From positions 1 to 43,593 of the forward strand of contig CANQDD010000018.1 in the NCBI GenBank assembly GCA_947591315.1: DNA of 43,593 bases, in the 5' to 3' direction. The notes under the pieces are model-generated. The model saw only the letters and a program-made list of their open reading frames with translations, did not search any database and was not told where the DNA came from. Both the position numbers and the translations under genes were made by a program. Source of the DNA: an uncultured Clostridia bacterium. GTDB lineage: Bacteria; Bacillota; Clostridia; UBA1381. Of the stretch, positions 17,001 through 25,320 are shown in pieces; the stretch's first letter is position 1; every line of letters begins with the position of its first letter.

Positions 17001-20000
17001 CAGCCAGCAGCTGCGACAGGGTGGTTATCTTACCATCGCCGTATTCGTTATAATCCGACGTCGTATAGAACAGGACTATCCTGCCGTCGGAGAGCTGTAC
17101 CGCATGTGGGCTCTCATGGGCAAGGCCCCATTTAAACTGATTCTCGGTTTCCGTATCTTTGGTGACCCGTGTAATGCTCTCTTCAGGGATTCCGTTTGCG
17201 GCCGTGTTCTTGTCTATGACCACGCTGTAAACGTCCAGGGAGGACAGCATCTTAAGCACGGAGTCGCGGGGAATTTTAATTTCTTTCTCCTGAGACTCGG
17301 TGTCAAGCTCCGTAAAATCATCCTCTGTGAAGGTTTTGTCCGCCGATATCCAGCTAATCATTATCCTGTCACCGAAATCATCTACGTTAAGACTTGTGTC
17401 AATGGTGCCGTCGTCTTGCAGGATCGTAGGCGTTGACCAGTCGCTGCCGTCATATATGCTGTAATATACGGCGTTTCTGTTGTACTTATCTCTTGAAGAG
17501 TCTATGCCCTCAAACGCCATGAAATATTTACCGTCTCCGAGAGGCACCACATTTGTACGCATATTTACGCTGTCCGTAACCAGTGTGTAGCGATTTGTCT
17601 GTTCCACATCGGACATGAGCGTCGGTCCATCCCCTGTTCCCGGGACATAGAACGAATTCTCATAATCCTCGGTATTTACCTCCATCTCGGAGAGCTTGGG
17701 ATCGACATCCCGCGTTGCCTCGTCCATGACCGACTGCAGACTTGCCACATTATAAAGGGTGTAGTTCCATGACCACTGCGCGAATCTCCACTTGAAGTTG
17801 AGGAATATAAGATTTATTTCAAAAGCAACATAGAAGGTGGAAATTCCCGTTCCGGAGGTGCCCGGTCCAAAGCCCAGATTGAACTGCTGTAAAAAGCCTA
17901 AGTCAAACTCCAGGGACATCAGCTTTCGTATGCCCGCGCCCAAAAAGCCTTCGATGCCTAACGCTATCGGGACATTGCCCCTGTACACCAGCGACGTGGG
18001 GTCTATCTGAAGTTCGTTGAGCGAAACGGTTCTCGATGACGCTATTCCGTTATACAGACCGAGTGACGCCGAAAATCCGAGGCCTACATACATAGGTATC
18101 GGGCAGCCGGGTATCGTAATATAGAACACGCCGCTTATCATAAATCCGACCTGTCCGTAAACCAAAGCATTGTCAAACAGCCATGTGCCCTCATCGGGGC
18201 TGGCGGGCGAAACACCTACAACAAATTTGAATGTGATGCCGAAGGTCATACTCAAATTCATGCCCAAGGAACCCTTGCTTTTCATGACAGCGTCTCTTGC
18301 CGCGGCCGCCCGTCTTTTGTCGGTGTACTTGTCGGTGTTGTCTTTAAGCGCTTTCATTAATTTGTCCCACCCTGCGGTATCTCTGTCAAACGCCTTTGCC
18401 GAATTTTTCGCCGTTTCCAACACGTTTGACATTTGGTTTTTGTCCGGAGTTGTTATATTCTGCGCTTGATTACCGCCGGTGACAGGCTCTCTGCTTGAGA
18501 CTTCATTCCAATGCTCCTCAGCAGCGTGATAATTCTCCTCCGCCTCAGCAAGTTCTTGAGCGGCATACATCTGTTCTAGCCGTTTATCCGGAGCCTTTGA
18601 TAAGTCATTTGCCTTCTTGGATGCTTCTTTATACTCTTGTTCGGCGACCTTCTTTGCCGTATATGCGTCCATCTCCTCCGGGTCAAGCTTTCCCGGTGAT
18701 TGCTGTTTCAGAACTTTATTCAGCAAGCCCACGGAAAATCCGATATTGCACTCAAAGCTGGTACCGGTTATGATGGCCTGCACTGTCAGAGGACCTGCCG
18801 AAACCTTGGGGTTCATGTTGCCGATCACGTCCAGGGTAGGCAGGTAGGTCTCATCCGGCCCTATATTCGGGATTTCCAGCTCTATGTCCTGACCGGGCAC
18901 CTCATGGAAGGTAATTCCGGTGTCAAATTCGCCGTAGCTGGTCTCCACCTCACCGACCGTGCCGTCGGCGGCGGCTACGGTCTCGACCCCTCTGAGGTCT
19001 ACAAATACCCGGTCGCCGTCATGGAAGTTCAGCAGCGCGTTCAAGGGCATATTCACGATTTCGCCCGTATCCAGTTCGGTGGGAACCGAAGTAAGATCCA
19101 CCGTGTAGTCGTATGCTTTGGGCTGTACATCGACCGTATATTCGCTGCGCTTTGCCATTTCGGCATCGTATATTGTGAATACCACGCTTTTCAGCTTTTT
19201 ATACTGGTCGTGGACGTTTAATCTGAATCCGACGGAGCTGTCGGACATATTGACCTGTCCCATCGCGGCGTTTTGGGTATCGACCTTTTCGTAGGACGGT
19301 ACCTCGCCGCTCGGACCTACAAGCACCGAAATGCCGACGGGCTGCGGTTCTTCCTCACTGCCGTAAAAGTCAACGGCCACATCGCCTGTCTTGCCTGTCT
19401 TCTTATCGGGCTTCAGCAGAGCAAGCGTATTTATATGATTGCTGTTTATAATCGCGGTTATATACCTGTTGCCGCTGTTTAGCATCATCGGGTAGCTGGT
19501 ATTTTCTCCGGATTCTTCATTGTCCTCCGTCCAGTGGAGAGAATATGTTCCGTCCGACTTGGTAAGACCGTAGAAAGCGCCTGCCGAAATCGTGGCGCCC
19601 GCCGCGGGCTCATAGCCGTATAACGACTCTCCGGTGGTGAGCACCGGCGGATTGAGCAGGTTTGCACTGTATTTTAATATCTTGCCGTTTACCTCCGGAA
19701 CCTCCGCCGCTTTCGCATTATCAAAGCTGAGCGCTATCTCGTTAGCGCCGTTGTGTAATTCATAGTACAACGTCCAGCCGCCTATGTTCAGTCCTTTCCA
19801 CGGATGATTTTCGGTGTTGACCGTCCAGGTGGGTACGTGCTTGGTCGATACGGAGTGATATATGTCGGGATCGAGGTACTTTCTCAAATCGATCGAAATT
19901 ACGTCTCCCGCCTTCATGTTGTTGTTCTCCACCATGCCGTCTATATCGGCTTGTATCTGCTCAAGCGGAATCTTTACATCGGAAACCGTTTTACTGAGAC

Positions 20001-22668
20001 TCAGCCGCACAAATGTGCCCTCCGCCGAATACTTTGGATATATGGTATAGTCCCTGGGTTCCAGCTTGAGGGTAGTCTTTTCATCAGTCAGGCTGAAGGG
20101 AATTTGATTTTGCGCGCTTGACTGTCCTATGGGCGAGGAGCTGCCGCCCCAGCCCGCAAATTTATAGCGGGGTTCTATGTTGTACGGCTCGATGGTTATA
20201 TTGTCCGCCGCATAGAGGGTAAGCTTCTTATCCTTGGCGCCTTTGTTCAGGCTCCAGGGGCCGCCGTTTGAAGAGGTATTATCGGTTAGCTTTATGCCGC
20301 CGTTTTTGTCGGATTTGAGCGTGACCGAAACAGCCTTCTTTGAATAGATTGGCTTCAGCTTAATGGTGCCGTAATCGTTGTTTCCCGTTGTGTTGTCTGC
20401 TTCAAAGCAACCGGAGCAGAGTTTCCATAACTCCGCCAAATCAATGGTCAAGCCTTTCGGGTCAAACAATTTTTTTTCCGCTGCAGATACTACCTTTGTT
20501 ATCCTATATGTTTGATGATTGATAGTAAACTCCATTCCGGTCAGCTCATAGTTGTCGTTGCTGCTTGTTTCTACAAGGGATATCTTCTCTCTGCCGTAAA
20601 AGCTCATTTTCGTGCCCTGTGATTTATTGTCCCTGGACCTCATTTCCAGTGTGCCGGGGATCACGCCGTCAATGGGGTAGGGATTTACCATTTCAAAGGG
20701 CACTTCCATGTAGTTGAAACGGACAGCTTTGATCTCGTTGTGCATACCGTTTACGCCGCCGCTGTTCTTGTAAGCCTCCCATGTGAAATACCGCGGTTTA
20801 ATGGACGGCCATGTGCCATCGTTCTGTATAAAATTACTTGCGCTGTAATCCTTTCTGGCGCCGCCGGGGTCATCTACATTTCCGTTTTGCAAATCTATGG
20901 TTGTCGTCTTTCCGGACGTGTGATCCCCCACAAAAGTAATCGTTGACTTTCCGTGGAATACGTCTTTGGTATCCTTCATCTTGGCGTTACTGGCAAGGGA
21001 CAAAAAGGTATAGTTCGCTCTGACGCCTTCATAGTCATTCGCATACCAATCTATGGAGACCGATTTGATCGGGGGCATCTCTTTCACATCAAAGCTGCGG
21101 GTGAAGCCTATAAGAGCGCCCTTGCATCCGCACCAATGATCCGGAATATCAAAATAATAATATCCGTCTTTGTATCCCTGGCTGATGCTGCCGCAAGGGC
21201 CGTCACTGAAAGCAGTACCCGAGGTGGAGTTTGTGGAGAAAAGGCTCTTTACATCAAACTCAAAACGGTCGTAAAACTCTTCTCCGTCAGCGTTGAACGG
21301 ATTATTGCTATCGCTTACCTTGAGCTTCTTGCCCGACGCCGCCATCAAGGTAATATCGGTGTTTAAGTCATTTGAAGGCTCAATTTCCACCGGTGTATAG
21401 TCCTCGCTGACATCACAGCCCACGGCATTGGCAAGACTTAAGTATATGGTTTTCGCTCCGCTGCCCGCGACACCGGTCATGGGTACTTCTATGGTCTGTT
21501 TGTCCATGCCGGGCATGAATACCACGTTGCCCTGGATCAGCACATCATTGGTGTCGGTAATGGCTGTAAACGTCACAGTGCTGAGCTGATACAGGGGGTC
21601 GTTACGGCGCAGCTCCGCCTTGAAGCCGTCGGCGTCCTCGCTGACGCCGGTAACCGTGCCGCTGTCCACATAAACATAGGGAGAAACATATGCCTCGTCG
21701 TCCTTAATGGTGATCTGCGAGTTGTTTCTCACGTCAAGGGCATAGCCGTCGCCCGAACCGTTTATGTATGCCACAAACACTCTGTCGCCGTTGCTCTCGT
21801 CGTCGTTGGCGGGGTACACCGTGACTTTTTTCAGAGTCTCCCCGTCCTCAAACACGACCTCCGTTTCGGCACAGGGAAAAGCCTCTGCCATCAGCTCGTT
21901 GCTGATGCGGGCAGTTTCGGGATTGGAATTTTCACCGGTTATAAAGTTGCCAAAGGTAAGGTCGCTGCCGGAGAACTGACTGACCTGATCGTTCAGGGCG
22001 TAAAGGGGGCTTTTTCCCTCCGCTTCGCCGGCACTCTGATATATGGGCTTCACTTCGGAAACGGATTCGCTTTGCTCCGGCGCGTCCGCCTCCTCTTTAT
22101 CCTCGGCGTCGACGGCAGCATCTTCCTCCGCCTCACCTGCGGATTCTTCCTCGTCCTTCGCTGTGGCATCGACGTATTCATCGACCAGCTCCTCCATATG
22201 TTGGACGCTTTCCTCGCCGTATTGGGCTACCAAATCCTCATAGGTGGCGTTCTCGCCTGTCAAAGGGTTTTCCTGCGAGAACATATACATGATTGGAACC
22301 GAGTTCTCATTCGGTTCAATCTTATCCTTTGAGAAAATGGAATTCTTCACCTCAGCGGTGTAGTCCTTGCCGTACTGCGCGGAATAGTCCTGGAACCTGA
22401 GACTAAGCTTCGCCTCGCCCTGTGTTCCGCCGTATCTGGCAATATAGAACGTCAGAGGTTCTCCCGCGTTCTCATCGATCTCGGCGGCAATCTGCGGTAT
22501 CGCAAACAGACCGCCGGGATATTGCTCTTTCAGAGCAGGGTCCGCGTTTTCTAACGATTCCTGTATTGCGCTGAGCTCATCCCTTGTGCCGTCCTGGGCA
22601 AAAGCCACGGTAGACACCGATGTCAAGACCATGCTCAGCACAAGCACGAAAGAAATAATACGTTTCAT
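14074..22668 (-). CDS. Giant (2864-aa) multidomain SLH surface protein
   Basis: A signal peptide (residues 1-25) is followed by a possible Calx-beta-like segment (about 65-110), an acidic Glu/Ala-rich stretch (about 160-205) and long beta-rich regions without clear family. A highly charged coiled-coil region lies at about 1325-1400 (KKVAEQEYKEASKKAND). Residues about 1670-2200 have repeated strands resembling a beta-propeller (GRIVLFYTTSDY; NVYVLWPQSTGD; NMVVLYNDFDM). A CARDB-like domain follows (about 2226-2343), then a Big_2 bacterial Ig-like domain (about 2555-2633; VTWSSSDENIAKV), a Pro-Thr linker and three C-terminal SLH modules. It is inferred to be an exported, wall-anchored protein; no catalytic motif is recognised, so a structural, adhesive or polymer-binding role is as likely as enzymatic. 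ATG 22668 has AGGGGAG 9 nt upstream. It has its own terminator and lies divergent from a MerR regulator. Confidence 0.93.
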   Translation of the reverse strand: MKRIISFVLVLSMVLTSVSTVAFAQDGTRDELSAIQESLENADPALKEQYPGGLFAIPQIAAEIDENAGEPLTFYIARYGGTQGEAKLSLRFQDYSAQYGKDYTAEVKNSIFSKDKIEPNENSVPIMYMFSQENPLTGENATYEDLVAQYGEESVQHMEELVDEYVDATAKDEEESAGEAEEDAAVDAEDKEEADAPEQSESVSEVKPIYQSAGEAEGKSPLYALNDQVSQFSGSDLTFGNFITGENSNPETARISNELMAEAFPCAETEVVFEDGETLKKVTVYPANDDESNGDRVFVAYINGSGDGYALDVRNNSQITIKDDEAYVSPYVYVDSGTVTGVSEDADGFKAELRRNDPLYQLSTVTFTAITDTNDVLIQGNVVFMPGMDKQTIEVPMTGVAGSGAKTIYLSLANAVGCDVSEDYTPVEIEPSNDLNTDITLMAASGKKLKVSDSNNPFNADGEEFYDRFEFDVKSLFSTNSTSGTAFSDGPCGSISQGYKDGYYYFDIPDHWCGCKGALIGFTRSFDVKEMPPIKSVSIDWYANDYEGVRANYTFLSLASNAKMKDTKDVFHGKSTITFVGDHTSGKTTTIDLQNGNVDDPGGARKDYSASNFIQNDGTWPSIKPRYFTWEAYKNSGGVNGMHNEIKAVRFNYMEVPFEMVNPYPIDGVIPGTLEMRSRDNKSQGTKMSFYGREKISLVETSSNDNYELTGMEFTINHQTYRITKVVSAAEKKLFDPKGLTIDLAELWKLCSGCFEADNTTGNNDYGTIKLKPIYSKKAVSVTLKSDKNGGIKLTDNTSSNGGPWSLNKGAKDKKLTLYAADNITIEPYNIEPRYKFAGWGGSSSPIGQSSAQNQIPFSLTDEKTTLKLEPRDYTIYPKYSAEGTFVRLSLSKTVSDVKIPLEQIQADIDGMVENNNMKAGDVISIDLRKYLDPDIYHSVSTKHVPTWTVNTENHPWKGLNIGGWTLYYELHNGANEIALSFDNAKAAEVPEVNGKILKYSANLLNPPVLTTGESLYGYEPAAGATISAGAFYGLTKSDGTYSLHWTEDNEESGENTSYPMMLNSGNRYITAIINSNHINTLALLKPDKKTGKTGDVAVDFYGSEEEPQPVGISVLVGPSGEVPSYEKVDTQNAAMGQVNMSDSSVGFRLNVHDQYKKLKSVVFTIYDAEMAKRSEYTVDVQPKAYDYTVDLTSVPTELDTGEIVNMPLNALLNFHDGDRVFVDLRGVETVAAADGTVGEVETSYGEFDTGITFHEVPGQDIELEIPNIGPDETYLPTLDVIGNMNPKVSAGPLTVQAIITGTSFECNIGFSVGLLNKVLKQQSPGKLDPEEMDAYTAKKVAEQEYKEASKKANDLSKAPDKRLEQMYAAQELAEAEENYHAAEEHWNEVSSREPVTGGNQAQNITTPDKNQMSNVLETAKNSAKAFDRDTAGWDKLMKALKDNTDKYTDKRRAAAARDAVMKSKGSLGMNLSMTFGITFKFVVGVSPASPDEGTWLFDNALVYGQVGFMISGVFYITIPGCPIPMYVGLGFSASLGLYNGIASSRTVSLNELQIDPTSLVYRGNVPIALGIEGFLGAGIRKLMSLEFDLGFLQQFNLGFGPGTSGTGISTFYVAFEINLIFLNFKWRFAQWSWNYTLYNVASLQSVMDEATRDVDPKLSEMEVNTEDYENSFYVPGTGDGPTLMSDVEQTNRYTLVTDSVNMRTNVVPLGDGKYFMAFEGIDSSRDKYNRNAVYYSIYDGSDWSTPTILQDDGTIDTSLNVDDFGDRIMISWISADKTFTEDDFTELDTESQEKEIKIPRDSVLKMLSSLDVYSVVIDKNTAANGIPEESITRVTKDTETENQFKWGLAHESPHAVQLSDGRIVLFYTTSDYNEYGDGKITTLSQLLAVPGVTMYRIYENRAWSETYSESEQEKYGDEWYGQRILDVNLSDPDGNRTYYPLAGQTDMISTTYEGENKILATYVVDGDNNLATSTDRTIFMSVLTPGSDGSMVTSAPINLSGMADVSHPRFARSVTDEFGEVDLIVWAQNGELRYLNLDKLFGDYDLGDDSGDNPDEDKTMLEKSEITLPNGTKIPSYTLKDSYDAGVAIYNTPDPETGDVGMSYGNGYTVVNGEDGNVYVLWPQSTGDEQKLMISTLTLRPNENGTYDELWRIPREFPLEKENDEEREYVDNPSVGVDENGNMVVLYNDFDMVDVTSTDNNGNEIMAGKTRDNNNLCAAHFKSIGSLEFTEDSIELSNDYPKAGESFSVTAEVENTGLLASKSVNVKAEIVETAADGSESAVQTVDASSENMLLAGGKTEVTASLDMTQDMIDKALAGASYKAVLTVSEPGYSETSSVEAPIRVGSRLDIGNINVISGRSHEIKGIDENGSLIRGDVNGSVFVVDTEITNSGNVAASNPRLVMEIENQNVLDDPNAPDMDTASDDEIQEYLENAPQNVSVANSSGFTPYTEVGWLDEDGDIEPIEAGESATVRIHSMPITDDKFSANKAAGFMLEVYDGEKRAPLYNEAGEVNGEGTYDLDAFNVNAFKSFTETIPEEDVPLALYIRQDGNDVEQAEVGTGGTLSLEAGILPLAAAADSNVTWSSSDENIAKVGPNGDVTGLMSGTATITAAIDGTELVDSVTVTVKESSEGNSSSGRGGSKRSSAAAVATAAPTPTPTPTSEPTAAPQPTAKPDDTAKSMPFTDVNTNDWFCDNVKYVYENGLMSGVSDTEFGPNANITRGMFVTVLYRMDGSPEGGTISYADVPADSYYHDAVAWASANGIVSGYSDTEFGPEDDILREQMAAMLYRYAAYKGIDTSVGEDTNILSYTDAGDISEYAVPAIQWACGTGLMSGNGDGTLTPLGNAIRAEAAAMFGRFDKTFG

Positions 22669-22809
22669 TTAACTTCACTCCCCTAATATATATTGTTTAT
22701 TTTTTACAAATTTAGTGATCCGGCTTAGCCTGTACCCCCTCCCGATATGCCTGCATTGTTGTCCCCGCGCGCTGCGCGGTATCCTTTGTTGCTGCAATAA
22801 GTCATGTTG

Positions 22810-22838
22810 ATTGTCCCCTTTTTGATATAATCTGTCAA
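22810..22838 (-). promoter_or_regulatory. Probable promoter of the giant SLH gene
   Basis: On the minus strand TTGACA (22833-22838) and GACAAT (22810-22815) are 17 nt apart. It implies a 5' UTR of about 130 nt, which contains the small hairpin CCGCGC-GCT-GCGCGG (22765-22779). It stands back to back with the MerR promoter, the two -35 elements being 13 nt apart. Confidence 0.5.
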
Positions 22839-22851
22839 AAGCCTTTATGTA

Positions 22852-22880
22852 TTGACATTTTTCTGTATAAACAGTATAAT
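22852..22880 (+). promoter_or_regulatory. Perfect consensus promoter of the MerR gene with palindrome in spacer
   Basis: TTGACA (22852-22857) and TATAAT (22875-22880) are 17 nt apart. The spacer ends in CTGT-ATAA-ACAG (22863-22874), where MerR-family operators usually lie, and a second dyad TGTTCA-CCCA-TGAACA (22888-22903) covers the expected transcription start. Autoregulation is a reasonable inference. Confidence 0.75.
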
Positions 22881-22927
22881 TATAACATGTTCACCCATGA
22901 ACAAGTCAATAGCTGGGAGTGATTTTT

Positions 22928-23776
22928 TTGAAAAAAATTTTTACGGTAGGTCAGGTGTGCAAATGCTGCGGAATTTCGCGTTCGACTCTTCTGCGTATGG
23001 AGAACAGAGGTATTTTGTCTCCCGCGCGCGTCGATGAAGATACAGGTTACCGCTATTACGATATTTATAACGTGACAAAAATTTTGCATATTCAAATGTT
23101 TTTGGAAATGGGACTTACTTATGACGACGCGTATTCGTACTATGCGTCGAACGGCAAATCGCCCGAGCTTCTTACCGCGCTTGAAAACCGTCTCACGCTT
23201 CTTACAAGAGCGTATGAGGAAATGAAGCTGCGAATGGACGATAAGCAGCACCTTCAGCTTGAAATTATAAAACTGCCCGAATATGTCTGTTACCAAAAGG
23301 AATTTAATGGCGCGACCTGGAGCGAAAAATACCGCGATATGTATAATCTTTTCGGCGAGGTTGTGGAAAAGGGCTACAGACCGCTTTTATCGGAACGGCT
23401 TTTTGTTATACATAACAATGATTGGTCGGAGAAGGAAGGCGAACATGCTTATATTTGCTGCGTGCCGCTTGAACCGTCCTGCGCTGACGAGTGCACCGTG
23501 TTTTATCCAAGCTGCACGGCGTTTTCTATGATGTGCTATGGGAATTATCAAGCCGTAAGCAAAGCGCATTCCGAGTTTGACGAAAAGCTCCGCGCTCTCG
23601 GTCTGAAGCCTATAGGCTGTAAACGCGGTATAGGTATCGTAAGCGGTTATACCGGCAAAGAATTTTCGCAGGAAAAATACGTGTCGCGCCTTGTCGTTCC
23701 GATTGAGGACTTGGACGAGGAAGAAATTGACAGGCTATGCAGAAGCGGCTTGATTAAAAACATATGTGACAGGTAG
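22928..23776 (+). CDS. MerR-family regulator with GyrI-like effector-binding domain
   Basis: The 282-aa protein has an N-terminal MerR helix-turn-helix and wing (FTVGQVCKCCGISRSTLLRM, then GYRYYDIYN), a helical linker (about residues 72-112) and a C-terminal GyrI/BmrR-like domain (about 115-280; LPEYVCYQKEFNG, KPIGCKRGIGIVSGY). Such proteins sense small, often amphipathic compounds. I start at TTG 22928, because GGGAG (22915-22919) lies 8 nt upstream; the in-frame GTG at 22919 overlaps that ribosome site. The unusual Cys pair in KCCG lies in the DNA-binding domain and could affect metal or redox response, but Cys residues typical of metal-sensing MerR proteins are absent. No drug efflux gene is adjacent, so its target may be itself and the divergent giant SLH gene. 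Confidence 0.88.
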   Translation: MKKIFTVGQVCKCCGISRSTLLRMENRGILSPARVDEDTGYRYYDIYNVTKILHIQMFLEMGLTYDDAYSYYASNGKSPELLTALENRLTLLTRAYEEMKLRMDDKQHLQLEIIKLPEYVCYQKEFNGATWSEKYRDMYNLFGEVVEKGYRPLLSERLFVIHNNDWSEKEGEHAYICCVPLEPSCADECTVFYPSCTAFSMMCYGNYQAVSKAHSEFDEKLRALGLKPIGCKRGIGIVSGYTGKEFSQEKYVSRLVVPIEDLDEEEIDRLCRSGLIKNICDR

Positions 23777-23805
23777 CATATCGTCGGTAAAAACTCATAT
23801 ATCAA

Positions 23806-23839
23806 AATAAATATCCACCCGACGGGGTGGATATTTATT
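23806..23839 (+). terminator. Hairpin terminator after the MerR gene
   Basis: A 15-bp stem (23806-23820 with 23825-23839; core ATATCCACCC) has a GACG tetraloop and starts 29 nt after the stop. The T tract after it is broken, so strength is uncertain. Confidence 0.65.
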
Positions 23840-23859
23840 ATAATCAAAACAATTCTTTA

Positions 23860-24237
23860 CATTTCCTTTGTAATACCGAGCAGCAGGCTATTAAGAACAA
23901 GGCGGGCAGCGACGCTAAAATCAACTATGTTGATATAGACATAGTGAAAACTGTTGGCACGGCAAGCGAAAACATAACCGAGACGACGAACCTTATAACA
24001 ATCGTTATCCCGTTCGTGACGAGCGGCAAAACCGCCATCACCGTTTACCGCTGCCATGACGGCGCTGAAAGCGACTACCGCGTTGACGCGTATTTCCCGA
24101 TAAGCGCTTCAACAGGCGCGGACGTGATCCCGATCGAAGCGCCGCCCATATTAGAACCGCCCGACGAGGAATATTCGGGCGGCGATATGGATTTTGACGT
24201 TGTAAGCGGCGCGGACAAAAAACCGCCTTCAACCTAC
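23860..24237 (+). pseudogene. Remnant of a secreted/surface-protein gene
   Basis: This stretch has an open frame but no ribosome site or credible start; the first ATG of the frame is inside the terminator hairpin at 23806-23839. The readable part (VDIDIVKTVGTASENITETT, then TIVIPFVTSGKTAITVYRCH) resembles the domain found near the C terminus of large Clostridia surface proteins, in which a hydrophobic beta segment precedes VYRYHDG. After it the similarity fades into a Pro/Glu/Gly-rich stretch, and the frame runs without a stop through the next hairpin. Together these point to a 3' remnant of a lost gene, with its terminator (24238-24266) still in place. The rest of the 23777-24304 interval holds only the terminators listed here. 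A short functional peptide cannot be excluded. Confidence 0.55.
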
Positions 24238-24266
24238 AAGCGATTACCGTTCGGTAATCGCTTTTT
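24238..24266 (+). terminator. Intrinsic terminator of the surface-gene remnant
   Basis: AAGCGATTACCG (24238-24249) pairs with CGGTAATCGCTT (24252-24263), with a realistic 4-nt loop GTTC after opening the last pair, and TTTTT follows. Confidence 0.8.
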
Positions 24267-24275
24267 CTGTAACGT

Positions 24276-24306
24276 AAAACGGAGAGGATATGCCTCTCCG
24301 TTTTTT
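24276..24306. terminator. Intrinsic terminator between remnant and LysR gene
   Basis: AAAACGGAGAGG (24276-24287) pairs with CCTCTCCGTTTT (24293-24304) around a 5-nt loop. The plus strand continues with TTATTTTT. On the minus strand it follows the LysR stop directly, with TTTT at its end, so it probably works in both directions. Confidence 0.8.
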
Positions 24307-25186
24307 ATTTTTCGTATTTTTCTCTGAGCCTTTGCAGAAACAGCCCCGCCGCCTTTGAAAACACCTGATGCTTCTTCCACACAATATCGAGGTGCACCTC
24401 CATGTCGGACCTGAGCGGTCTGAAGGTAAGCGTCTTATCCTCGTTCGTGCGTATTATTTTGTCGAGGCACAGCACGTACCCAAGCCCCTCGTCAGCCATG
24501 AGCGACGCGTTGTAGAGCAGATTGTACGTCGCGACGACGTTGAGGTCGTCAAAATCACGTCCGAGCCATTTCGGTATGTCGCGGCTCGTGAGTGACTGGC
24601 GCGACACGATAAGCGGCAAATCACGCAAATCCTTCGGTTCGATATATTCTTTTGCAGCAAGCGGACTGTCGGCGCGCATCAAAATCCCCCACTTATCAAC
24701 CGCCGGAAGCCGTATATACTCGTATTTGCTCACATCGGCAGGCTCCACGAAAACGCCGAAATCGAATATTCCCTTGTCGAGCTTATCGGTAATATCGTCG
24801 CGGTCGCCGCTGAAAATATGAAAGTGAATGTCGCTGTGTTCATCATGAAGCCGCGCCGCGATACGCACAAGCATACGCATAGCGTCCGTCTCACCGCCGC
24901 CGATGTAAACGTCGCCGCCGACATGGCTCTCGCCCGACGAAAATTCAGCCGCCGTCTTGTCGGCAAGGCTTATTATTTCCTCGGCGCGCTTTTTCAGTCT
25001 CATACCGTCGGGCGTGAGACTAAGCCGTTTGCTGCTGCGCACGATAAGCTCCGCGCCGAGCTCCTTTTCCAAATCCATGATCTGCCGCGACAGCGTAGGC
25101 TGTGTTATGTGCAGCGTGTCTGCGGCAGCCGAAATACTCATTTCCCTCGCGACCGCGAGAAAATATTTCAATACGCGGATTTCCAT
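24305..25186 (-). CDS. LysR-family transcriptional regulator
   Basis: The 293-aa protein has the LysR N-terminal winged helix-turn-helix (residues 1-60: VLKYFLAVAREMSISAAADT, ITQPTLSRQIMDLE) and a two-lobed LysR substrate-binding domain from about residue 90. Length is normal for the family. ATG 25186 has GGGAGGAG 6 nt upstream. It is divergent from the flavodoxin/aldo-keto reductase gene, with a T-N11-A dyad between the two promoters, the typical setting for a LysR protein that activates its neighbour and represses itself. LysR regulators next to secreted or cytosolic aldo-keto reductase and flavodoxin genes are common in Clostridia. The co-inducer cannot be read from the sequence. Confidence 0.93.
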   Translation of the reverse strand: MEIRVLKYFLAVAREMSISAAADTLHITQPTLSRQIMDLEKELGAELIVRSSKRLSLTPDGMRLKKRAEEIISLADKTAAEFSSGESHVGGDVYIGGGETDAMRMLVRIAARLHDEHSDIHFHIFSGDRDDITDKLDKGIFDFGVFVEPADVSKYEYIRLPAVDKWGILMRADSPLAAKEYIEPKDLRDLPLIVSRQSLTSRDIPKWLGRDFDDLNVVATYNLLYNASLMADEGLGYVLCLDKIIRTNEDKTLTFRPLRSDMEVHLDIVWKKHQVFSKAAGLFLQRLREKYEK

Positions 25187-25207
25187 AAAAATCTCCTCCC
25201 TATTTAT

Positions 25208-25237
25208 ATAATATCACCGCGCCGTTATGCCTGTCAA
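25208..25237 (-). promoter_or_regulatory. Promoter of the LysR gene
   Basis: On the minus strand TTGACA (25232-25237) and TATTAT (25208-25213) are 18 nt apart, ahead of the GGGAGGAG ribosome site. Confidence 0.6.
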
Positions 25238-25249
25238 GCATATTAAGAT

Positions 25250-25264
25250 ATACACTATAAGTAT
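25250..25264. promoter_or_regulatory. LysR-type T-N11-A box
   Basis: ATAC-N7-GTAT (25250-25264) contains the T-N11-A dyad typical of LysR sites. It directly abuts the -35 element of the plus-strand promoter and lies upstream of the LysR promoter. Confidence 0.55.
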
Positions 25265-25293
25265 TTGATATTCTTACATTCCCGTTATATAAT
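25265..25293 (+). promoter_or_regulatory. Promoter of the flavodoxin/AKR operon
   Basis: TTGATA (25265-25270) and TATAAT (25288-25293) are 17 nt apart. The AAGGAGG ribosome site (25306-25312) and ATG 25321 follow. Confidence 0.7.
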
Positions 25294-25320
25294 AAAGAAA
25301 AAAACAAGGAGGAATCGGCT

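Noticed and set aside
23827-24327. 166-aa open frame read as an intact gene
   Set aside because: Its first ATG lies in a terminator hairpin, it has no ribosome site, and it passes through two further hairpins before stopping; a remnant is the better explanation.
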